Shown piece after piece: positions 16,421-23,297 of a stretch of DNA of 64,000 bases. Under the pieces are notes generated by a model. That model saw only the letters and a program-made list of their open reading frames with translations. It ran no database searches and had not been told where the DNA came from. Source of the DNA: Candidatus Binatia bacterium (GTDB lineage Bacteria; Desulfobacterota; Binatia; Bin18); contig JAJEFA010000014.1 of assembly GCA_022820725.1 (NCBI GenBank), forward strand, positions 186,001 to 250,000. The letters are read 5' to 3'. Each line of letters begins with the position of its first letter. Positions within the stretch are counted from its first letter, which is position 1. The translations under genes were made by a program, and so were the position numbers.

Positions 16421-16744
16421 ATGGAGACAGAGAGAATAAAGGAAATATCGTGGCGGGTCGGGTCTGGGCTACTCACGGCGGGGACGGTGGCATTCGGGTG
16501 CGTGATGTTCATACCTGCCGTCAAGACTGTAATACAACCTTTACACGATTACCTCTGTCAGCCTTTTTCCTGGACATGCAATAAATGGATAGAGGCAACC
16601 GCTATTCTCCTCCTCCTCACCTTATCCCTCTTGCTAATCAAAGTGACGTTCTATTATCGGGTTCGTGAGCAATATGTAGAACCGTTCCTCCGATGGTTCT
16701 TTCAGTGGCTTACGAAAGAGAAAAGCGAGTCACCAAGACCTTAA
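16421..16744 (+). CDS. Small membrane protein, IS passenger
   Basis: This 107-residue protein has two predicted membrane helices, at about residues 15-35 and 58-80 (ATAILLLLTLSLLLIKVTF), then a basic and aromatic tail. It starts 17 bases after the P63C gene, with AAGGAGAGG upstream, and its stop lies inside the right inverted repeat, so the element has very little non-coding DNA. The function is not recognised. A membrane partner for the P63C protein is possible. Confidence 0.6.
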   Translation: METERIKEISWRVGSGLLTAGTVAFGCVMFIPAVKTVIQPLHDYLCQPFSWTCNKWIEATAILLLLTLSLLLIKVTFYYRVREQYVEPFLRWFFQWLTKEKSESPRP

Positions 16745-16758
16745 ACTAGGAAATTCCG
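16734..16758 (-). repeat. Right terminal inverted repeat of the IS1595-type element
   Basis: These 25 bases, ending CTAGGAAATTCCG, are the exact reverse complement of 14504-14528. The last codons of the small membrane protein overlap the inner part of this repeat. Confidence 0.85.
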
Positions 16759-16765
16759 ACCACAG

Positions 16766-17893
16766 TTATCCGGTATTGGCGAACAGTTTCTCGGTTGTGT
16801 CGGCGCGGGGCAGGTCGAAGGCGGCGGCTACGCCGGGGTGGACAACCTGGCCGTTCATGGTGTTCAGCCCGCGTTGCAGGGCGGGGTTCTCGCGTAGGGC
16901 GGCAGTCACACCCTTGTCGGCCAGCTCAAGCGCGTAGGACAGGGTGACATTGGTCAGGGCATAGGTCGAGGTGTGGGGCACGATGGCTGGCATGTTGGTG
17001 ACGCAGTAATGCACCACCTCTTCCTCGCGGTAAATCGGATCGTGGTGGGTAGTCGGACGTGAGGTCTCGGCGCTGCCGCCCTGGTCAATGGAGATATCAA
17101 CAAACGCCGCGCCAGCGCGCATATTCCGGAACAGATCCCGTGTCAGCAGCCTGGGCGCACGGGCGCCGGGTACCAGGACCGAACTGATGACTAAATCGGC
17201 AGCCGTCACTTCTTCTTCGATGTTGGCCCGGTTGGACATGACGGTGGTGACATGGCCCCCAAGGATGTCGTGGACATAGCGTAACCGCGCCGGATTAACA
17301 TCAAGAATGCTGACATAGGCCCCCACGCCGACGGCTACCTGACAGGCATTGGCTCCGGCAATACCGGCGCCGAGAATAACCACGTGGCCGGGCTTTACCC
17401 CGGATGCGCCACTCAGCAATACGCCCCGACCACCATTATGGGCCTGGAGACTCCAGGCTCCGACCTGAAAAGCCAACCGCCCGGCCACCTCGCTCATGGG
17501 CGCGAGCAATGGCAGGGAGCCGTCGTCTAGCTGAATGGTTTCATAGCCAAGCGCCGTCACCTGCCGGTCCAGCAGCACGCGGGTGAGCTGTTCTGCTGCG
17601 GCGAGATGGAGGTAGGTAAACAAGATGAGGCCGGGCCGCAGCAAGGGATACTCGGCAGCCAGGGGTTCTTTGACCTTGAGGATAAGGTCGGCCCGCGCCC
17701 AGACCTCTTGGGCGGAGCCCTGGATATGCGCCCCGGCCGCGGCATACTGCTCGTCAGGGATACTGCTCCCGACGCCGGCCTGGGTTTCAATGACAACCCG
17801 GTGACCGTGCGCCACCAGAGCGGCAACGCCGCTGGGTGTGATGGCCACACGGGTCTCCTCGGCTTTGATCTCCTTGGGTATACCAATCACCAT
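16766..17893 (-). CDS. ald: Alanine dehydrogenase
   Basis: This 375-residue enzyme reversibly deaminates L-alanine to pyruvate and ammonia with NAD. The N-terminus MVIGIPKEIKAEETRVA, the VKEP substrate-binding lysine, the catalytic-histidine region YLHLA, and the Rossmann motif GAGIAGANA are all typical. The ATG at 17893 has AGGAG upstream (on the minus strand), so the longer frame to 18016 is rejected. It is divergent from folD and the glycine-cleavage genes with only 58 bases between. Alanine dehydrogenases can also reductively aminate glyoxylate to glycine, so a link to glycine metabolism is reasonable but inferred. Its stop lies eight bases from the IS right end. Confidence 0.93.
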   Translation of the reverse strand: MVIGIPKEIKAEETRVAITPSGVAALVAHGHRVVIETQAGVGSSIPDEQYAAAGAHIQGSAQEVWARADLILKVKEPLAAEYPLLRPGLILFTYLHLAAAEQLTRVLLDRQVTALGYETIQLDDGSLPLLAPMSEVAGRLAFQVGAWSLQAHNGGRGVLLSGASGVKPGHVVILGAGIAGANACQVAVGVGAYVSILDVNPARLRYVHDILGGHVTTVMSNRANIEEEVTAADLVISSVLVPGARAPRLLTRDLFRNMRAGAAFVDISIDQGGSAETSRPTTHHDPIYREEEVVHYCVTNMPAIVPHTSTYALTNVTLSYALELADKGVTAALRENPALQRGLNTMNGQVVHPGVAAAFDLPRADTTEKLFANTG

Positions 17894-17951
17894 ACGAGCG
17901 CTCCTGTCTTTACTTTCATTGGAGAAGTGCTTCGCGTATCTTGACTGTAGC

Positions 17952-18821
17952 ATGGGTGTGGTACTTGATGGAAAGCAATATGCACGAACAGTCCGCCAGG
18001 GCCTGAAGGAACGCATTGCCCGGATTCGGCGCCAGCCAAGCCGACAAGACTGGCAGCCTGGGTTGGCAACGATTCTTATCGGTGAGGATCCGGCCTCACA
18101 CGCCTATATCAGCATCAAGGAAAGAGCTTGCCGTGAGGTCGGCATTACGCCCTTCGGCCATCGCCTGCCAGCGACCATATCAGCCGACGAAGTCATCGCG
18201 CTCATCGGTCGGCTCAACGCGCGTCCTGACGCCCACGGTATTCTGCTCCAGCTTCCGCTGCCCGCTCATTTGGAGTCGGCCCACCTGATTGAGGCCATCC
18301 GGCCGGACAAGGACGTTGATGGGCTCCATCCGGTGAATCAGGGGCGGCTGGTATTAGGTCAGGACGGGCTCCGTCCCTGTACCCCGCTAGGTGTGATGCA
18401 TCTCATTGATCAAAGCGGTATGGCTATAGAGGGCAAACGCGCCGTCGTTGTTGGTCGGAGCAATCTGGTCGGCAAACCGGTCGCCCTGCTGCTGTTGGAG
18501 CGCAACGCGACCGTGACGACCTGCCACTCACAGACGGCTAATCTCGCCGACCACATACGCCAGGCCGACCTTGTTGTGACCGCAATCGGGCAAATTGACG
18601 CCATCAAAGGAGACTGGATAAAAGAAGGGGCAGGTGTCATTGATGTTGGCATCTCGCGGAGTTCTGATGGATCGCTGAAAGGTGATGTGGAGTTCGCTAT
18701 TGCCAAGGACCGGGCCGCCTATATTTCTCCTGTCCCAGGCGGGGTCGGACCGCTGACGGTTGCTATGCTCTTAGGAAACACTGTCCAGACTGCGGAAAAG
18801 CAGACCAACGTTCGGATGTAA
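17952..18821 (+). CDS. folD: Bifunctional methylenetetrahydrofolate dehydrogenase / cyclohydrolase
   Basis: This 289-residue enzyme interconverts 5,10-methylene-, methenyl- and 10-formyl-tetrahydrofolate. The active-site lysine lies in YISIKERAC, followed by GILLQLPLP, DKDVDG, VVGRSNLVGKP and PVPGGVGPLT, all standard. The ATG at 17952 gives the canonical length. It ends two bases before gcvT. Together the operon can oxidise glycine to methylene-THF and carry the carbon on to formyl-THF. Confidence 0.95.
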   Translation: MGVVLDGKQYARTVRQGLKERIARIRRQPSRQDWQPGLATILIGEDPASHAYISIKERACREVGITPFGHRLPATISADEVIALIGRLNARPDAHGILLQLPLPAHLESAHLIEAIRPDKDVDGLHPVNQGRLVLGQDGLRPCTPLGVMHLIDQSGMAIEGKRAVVVGRSNLVGKPVALLLLERNATVTTCHSQTANLADHIRQADLVVTAIGQIDAIKGDWIKEGAGVIDVGISRSSDGSLKGDVEFAIAKDRAAYISPVPGGVGPLTVAMLLGNTVQTAEKQTNVRM

Positions 18822-18823
18822 GT

Positions 18824-19915
18824 ATGGAGGCCAACCGAACGCCACTGTATCAAGTGCATCGTTCTCTAGGTGCGCGCATGATTGAATTCGGTGGCTGGCA
18901 GATGCCCGTGCACTATACCGGGATTCTCGCCGAACACCGGGCCGTGCGGGCGCAGGTCGGCCTGTTTGACCTGAGTCATATGGGAGAGATCGAGATAGCT
19001 GGTCCTCGGGCGTATGCGGTCTGTCAGGAATTATTTGTCACCGATATTGCCCGCATCCGGATTATGCAGGCCCAGTACTCGGTCATGTGTTATGCCGATG
19101 GCGGCATCGTCGACGACGTCATTATCTATCGTCTGGCCGAGGAGCGCTATCTGGTGTGTGTGAATGCCGCCAATCGCGCGACCGACTACGGGTGGATGGC
19201 GGAGCACAATCGTGGTCGGGCTGATCTGATTGACCGGAGTGACGAGTACGCGCTGGTCGCCATTCAGGGCCCACAGGCCCAGGCGATTCTGTCCCAGCTT
19301 ACATCTCACGACCTTTCGGCCATTCGTCGCTATTGGGCGACCCAGGGTGAGGTGGCCGGGGTGCCGACTCTTGTGGCACGTACCGGCTACACCGGAGAAG
19401 ACGGTTTTGAGCTGTTTGTCCCGGCTGAGCGGGCCGAACGTGTCTGGCAGGCGTGCGGCGCGGTAGGGCGCGCGTCGAATATAGTCCCGGTCGGCCTGGG
19501 CGCACGGGATACACTCCGCCTGGAGGCCGGCTATCTTTTATACGGCAACGATATTGATACCCGGACCACACCGCTGGAGGCCGGTTTGCAGCGTCTTGTT
19601 CATTTCGAGGCCGGTTCCTTTGTTGGGTCCGAGGCATTGCGCAAGCAGCAGACTGATGGAATTGAAAAACAACTGGTGGGGATCAAGATGGAAGGGGCGG
19701 GGATTCCTCGCCATGGGTACACGATTTGGAGTGGAGATCAGGAGGTCGGTGTGGTGACAAGTGGAACCCAGTCTCCCATGCTGGGCGTTGGCATTGCGTT
19801 GGGCTATGTTCCTCCGTCGTGCGCGGACAGTGGAACACCGCTGGCAGTTGCGATCCGGAATCGCTACATTCCGGCGGTGGTCGTCAAGCCACCATTTTAT
19901 CGGAGGAGTAAGTAA
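18824..19915 (+). CDS. gcvT: Glycine cleavage system T protein (aminomethyltransferase)
   Basis: This 363-residue protein takes the aminomethyl group from lipoyl-GcvH and transfers the methylene to tetrahydrofolate, releasing ammonia. It opens with TPLYQVHRSLGARMIEFGGWQMPVHY-type sequence, keeps the FDLSHMGE motif and the folate-domain pattern ARTGYTGEDGFE, and closes with the usual barrel domain. Length is normal. It lies between folD and gcvH, with 11 bases to gcvH. Confidence 0.95.
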   Translation: MEANRTPLYQVHRSLGARMIEFGGWQMPVHYTGILAEHRAVRAQVGLFDLSHMGEIEIAGPRAYAVCQELFVTDIARIRIMQAQYSVMCYADGGIVDDVIIYRLAEERYLVCVNAANRATDYGWMAEHNRGRADLIDRSDEYALVAIQGPQAQAILSQLTSHDLSAIRRYWATQGEVAGVPTLVARTGYTGEDGFELFVPAERAERVWQACGAVGRASNIVPVGLGARDTLRLEAGYLLYGNDIDTRTTPLEAGLQRLVHFEAGSFVGSEALRKQQTDGIEKQLVGIKMEGAGIPRHGYTIWSGDQEVGVVTSGTQSPMLGVGIALGYVPPSCADSGTPLAVAIRNRYIPAVVVKPPFYRRSK

Positions 19916-19926
19916 GGGAGGAGGTT

Positions 19927-20331
19927 ATGGAAGCCCCAAAGGAGTTACGCTACTCACAGGAGCATGAATGGGTCTTGGTTGAGGAGGAGAATCTGGCAAC
20001 CATCGGCATCACCGATTACGCCCAGGACCAACTCGGGGATGTCGTGTTTGTTGAGTTGCCCGAGCCGGATGCCCAGCTGACACAAGATGAGCCCTTTGGC
20101 GTGGTTGAATCGGTCAAGGCCGTGTCTGACATCTACGCTCCGGTGAGTGGTACGGTCAAAGAAGTCAATACTGAATTGCTGAACACGCCGGAGACGATTA
20201 ATGAAGATCCGTATGGCGATGCCTGGCTGGTCCAGGTTGAAATGAACGATCCCGAAGAGCTGGACGCGCTCATGACCGCTGAAGAGTATGAACGCTTTGT
20301 TGAAGAAGAGCAGGAAGACGCCGATGAATAG
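19927..20331 (+). CDS. gcvH: Glycine cleavage system H protein
   Basis: This 134-residue lipoyl carrier shuttles the aminomethyl group between the P, T and L proteins. The lipoylated lysine is K64 in GVVESVKAVSD. The YSQEHEWV start and ITDYAQDQLGDVVFVELP segment are characteristic. GGAGGAGG precedes the ATG. A lipoate ligase is encoded at 58086-59144 and could modify it. The L protein (lipoamide dehydrogenase) is not in this window. Confidence 0.96.
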   Translation: MEAPKELRYSQEHEWVLVEEENLATIGITDYAQDQLGDVVFVELPEPDAQLTQDEPFGVVESVKAVSDIYAPVSGTVKEVNTELLNTPETINEDPYGDAWLVQVEMNDPEELDALMTAEEYERFVEEEQEDADE

Positions 20332-20336
20332 AAGGT

Positions 20337-20391
20337 CTATTGAGTCTATAGGGTCCTTGGGTCTATAGGGTCTCGACTCAACAGACTCAAC
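20337..20391. repeat. Short GGGTCTATA-unit intergenic repeat, copy 2
   Basis: The 65-base gap between gcvH and gcvPA is filled with imperfect units (GGTCTATTGA, GTCTATAGG, GTCCTTGG, GTCTATAGG) followed by CTCAACAGACTCAAC. It resembles the block near 1.25 kb. It interrupts an otherwise tight operon but contains no obvious terminator. Confidence 0.45.
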
Positions 20392-20396
20392 TTGTC

Positions 20397-21764
20397 ATGC
20401 GTTATATCCCGCATACTGAGCACGATATCCAGGCCATGCTGGCCGTCCTTGGGGTGGATTCCGTTGAGGACCTGATTCGTCATCTGCCCGAGGACCTCCG
20501 GCAAAACGCCAGCCTTGATATCGCCCCTGGCCTGGCGGAATCTGAGATCACCCAACGCCTGACTGCGTTCGCTGAACAGCAGACTGGATACAGTCCTGAT
20601 CAGTCTTTTCTTGGAGCCGGAGCCTATGCGCACCTCGTTCCTGTCGTAGTTGATCAGATCATGCAGCGGGCGGAGTTTGCCACGGCCTATACGCCCTATC
20701 AACCCGAGGTGAGCCAGGGGACGCTCCAGGTCATTTTCGAGTTCCAGTCGCTGGTCGCTTCCTTGTTTGGCTTGGAAGTCGCCAACGCCAGTATGTACGA
20801 TGGGGCCTCTGCGACCGCTGAGGCGGTCCTCATGGCCAAGCGCATTTTGCCCAAGCGCTCACGGGTGCTGATCGCTCGCTCTCTGCATCCACAATACCGC
20901 CAAGTCATTCGGACCTATTTGGATGGGTTCCCCGGTCTGTCGCTGGTTGAACTGGGCTGGGATGAAACTGGCCGGCTTGAGCAGGCGGCCCTGGCGCAGC
21001 ACTTGGACGAACGTGTGTGCGGCGTGGTCGTCGGCTATCCAAACGTCTTTGGCGTGATCGAGGATATTGAGGCTATTAGTCGCAGCGCCCAGGACGCTGG
21101 CGCGCTGACCCTGTCCGTGACCCCCGAGTCCGTGGCATTGGGTATTCTCAAGTCCCCCGGCGAACTCGGGGCCGACATCGCGGTGGCAGAGGGACAGAGT
21201 CTGGGCATCCCCCTCAGCTATGGTGGTCCCGGCCTGGGCCTGTTTGCCTGCCGGGGTCGCTATGTCCGGAATATGCCCGGTCGTCTGGTTGGGGAGACGG
21301 TCGACCAGGATGGGCGCAGTGGATTTGTCCTCACCCTGGCCACCCGCGAACAACACATCCGGCGGGAGCGGGCGACCTCAAATATCTGTACCAATCACGG
21401 TCTGTGCGCCCTGGCAGCCACCGTCTTTCTATGCCTGTTGGGCAAACAGGGGCTACGCGAATTGGCGCTCCGGAACGTGAAGAACAGCCATTATCTGGCA
21501 GAAGTGCTACAGCAGGTGGCTGGCGTACAAGCGCGTTTTCCAAGTCCTTTCTTTAACGAGTGTGTGCTAACCGTGCCGCACGCGCGGAGCGTATGGGCTC
21601 GTCTCAAAGAGCAGGGGATCATTGCCGGCATTGTTTTGGAGGACTGGTATGAGGAACTCCACGATTGTCTCTTAGTGTGCGCAACCGAACTCCACACGCG
21701 AGAAGTGATTGAACGCTTTGGACAGCAACTCAGGCAGACCGCCACACTGACACAGGTCGCATAA
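20397..21764 (+). CDS. gcvPA: Glycine dehydrogenase (decarboxylating) subunit 1
   Basis: This 455-residue subunit of the split P protein carries the N-terminal half of the PLP enzyme, which decarboxylates glycine and loads GcvH. It begins MRYIPHTEHDIQAML and holds ATAEAVLMAKR and SYGGPGLGLFACR, typical of GcvPA. The split form is common outside enteric bacteria. The TAATG overlap couples it to gcvPB. The gap to gcvH holds the GGGTCTATA-type repeat. Confidence 0.95.
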   Translation: MRYIPHTEHDIQAMLAVLGVDSVEDLIRHLPEDLRQNASLDIAPGLAESEITQRLTAFAEQQTGYSPDQSFLGAGAYAHLVPVVVDQIMQRAEFATAYTPYQPEVSQGTLQVIFEFQSLVASLFGLEVANASMYDGASATAEAVLMAKRILPKRSRVLIARSLHPQYRQVIRTYLDGFPGLSLVELGWDETGRLEQAALAQHLDERVCGVVVGYPNVFGVIEDIEAISRSAQDAGALTLSVTPESVALGILKSPGELGADIAVAEGQSLGIPLSYGGPGLGLFACRGRYVRNMPGRLVGETVDQDGRSGFVLTLATREQHIRRERATSNICTNHGLCALAATVFLCLLGKQGLRELALRNVKNSHYLAEVLQQVAGVQARFPSPFFNECVLTVPHARSVWARLKEQGIIAGIVLEDWYEELHDCLLVCATELHTREVIERFGQQLRQTATLTQVA

Positions 21765-23257
21765 TGGCTTCGACGCGCAGCCCTGGTAAACGGACGATGC
21801 TGAACGAACCCCTGATCTTGGAGCGAGGATCAGTTGGACGGGTCGGCTACGCACTCCCACAAGACGATATTCCCGAGCGGGATCAGGGTCGCGACCTGCC
21901 GGCCGAGCTGTGCCGGGAGGCGCTCGATGATTTTCCCGAGGTGAGCGAGGGCGAAGTCGTGCGTCATTTCACGCGTCTGTCCCAGTGGAATATGAGTGCA
22001 GCGACGACCCTCTATCCCCTGGGGTCATGCACAATGAAGTATAACCCCGTAGTGAATGAATACATGGCCCGCCTGCCGGGTTTGGCCCAACTCCACCCCC
22101 TGACTCCGGACGATCAGGCCCAGGGGGCCTTGATGCTGCTCGCCGAGCTTGAACGCTGCTTGGCCGAGATCAGTGGTATGGATGCAATCAGCTTGCAGCC
22201 CGCAGCCGGGGCACAGGGTGAATTGACCGGCATGAAGCTTATTCGAGCCTATCATCAGGATCGGGGAACAGCGCGCACGAAAGTCTTGATCCCGGCCAGT
22301 GCGCACGGCACCAATCCCGCCTCGGCGGCCTTGTGTGGCTATGACGTGGTGCAGGTCGCCACCGGCTCGGACGGCATGCTCAGCGCCGACGCCGTAGCCA
22401 AATGCACGGACACCGAAGTGGCCGCCCTGATGGTGACCAACCCAAACACGCTCGGACTCTTTGAGCGCGAGATCCTTCAGATAACCGATGTGCTGCACCA
22501 ACACGGGGCGCTAGTGTATATGGACGGCGCCAACCTCAATGCTCTGATGGGCGTGGCCAAGCCGGGTCATATGGGCGCGGATGTTATTCAGTTTAATCTG
22601 CATAAAACGTTCTCCACTCCGCATGGCGGAGGCGGCCCCGGCGCCGGGCCGGTCGGCGTAAAAAAGATTTTAGAGCCCTATCTGCCCATTCCTCGGATCG
22701 TCCAGCGGAACGACACCTATTCCTGGAGTGACGCCGTGCCCAAATCAATCGGGCGGGTGCGCTCGTTCTACGGCAATTTTGGCATCCTGGTACGGGCCTA
22801 CGCCTATATTCTGGCAATGGGTGGGGATGGGCTCACGCACGCCACACGCATGGCCATTCTGAACGCCAACTACCTTCGCAAACGGCTCGAATCCGCATAC
22901 ACCTTGGCCACCCATGAGCCGTGCATGCATGAGTGTGTCTTCTCGGATCGCTCGTTTCATCAGACCGGTGTAAAGACCCTGGATATTGCCAAACGTCTGC
23001 TCGATTATGGCTTTTATGCGCCGACGATTTATTTCCCCCTGGTGGTGAGCGGGGCACTGATGATTGAGCCGACGGAAACGGAAACCAAAGAGACCCTGGA
23101 CGAATTTGCCGACGCGCTGCTGTCCATTGCCCAGGAGGTGACCGACCAGCCCGACCTGCTCAAGCAAGCACCGTTCACCACGCCAGTCAGCCGCCTGGAC
23201 GAGACCCGTGCCGCCCGCCGGCCGGTCTTGCGCTGGAGCCGTTCGCCTGCCTCCTAA
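21764..23257 (+). CDS. gcvPB: Glycine dehydrogenase (decarboxylating) subunit 2
   Basis: This 497-residue catalytic half of the split P protein binds PLP at K281 in FNLHKTFSTPHGGGGPG. Other family marks are TLYPLGSCTMKYNP near the N-terminus and SAHGTNPASA. The start codon shares its A with the gcvPA stop. It is the last gene of the folD-gcv operon; the next gene, uvrA, starts 41 bases on and is functionally unrelated. Confidence 0.95.
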   Translation: MASTRSPGKRTMLNEPLILERGSVGRVGYALPQDDIPERDQGRDLPAELCREALDDFPEVSEGEVVRHFTRLSQWNMSAATTLYPLGSCTMKYNPVVNEYMARLPGLAQLHPLTPDDQAQGALMLLAELERCLAEISGMDAISLQPAAGAQGELTGMKLIRAYHQDRGTARTKVLIPASAHGTNPASAALCGYDVVQVATGSDGMLSADAVAKCTDTEVAALMVTNPNTLGLFEREILQITDVLHQHGALVYMDGANLNALMGVAKPGHMGADVIQFNLHKTFSTPHGGGGPGAGPVGVKKILEPYLPIPRIVQRNDTYSWSDAVPKSIGRVRSFYGNFGILVRAYAYILAMGGDGLTHATRMAILNANYLRKRLESAYTLATHEPCMHECVFSDRSFHQTGVKTLDIAKRLLDYGFYAPTIYFPLVVSGALMIEPTETETKETLDEFADALLSIAQEVTDQPDLLKQAPFTTPVSRLDETRAARRPVLRWSRSPAS

Positions 23258-23297
23258 TCCCTAACCCCCATTCCAGCTTTCTGCTAGGCTGCGCGGT

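Larger units (their letters stand above)
14504..16758 (+). mobile_element. IS1595-type insertion element with passenger genes
   Basis: This 2,255-bp element is bounded by a perfect 25-bp inverted repeat (14504-14528 and 16734-16758). It carries an IS1595-family transposase, a P63C-domain gene overlapping it by four bases, and a small membrane protein gene, all in the same direction. Passenger genes are known in the IS1595 family. No clear direct target duplication flanks the repeats (ACATTCA before, ACCACAG after), so the insertion is old, rearranged, or the true ends differ by a few bases. Both flanks are coding: the DUF2971 start on the left and the alanine dehydrogenase stop a few bases to the right. 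Confidence 0.85.

Noticed and set aside
14496..16766. Target-site duplication around the IS1595-type element
   Set aside because: The 8-base flanks on the two sides do not match, so no duplication can be claimed.
17894..17951. Glycine riboswitch before the folD-gcv genes
   Set aside because: The gap is only 58 bases and shows no tandem aptamer-like structure.
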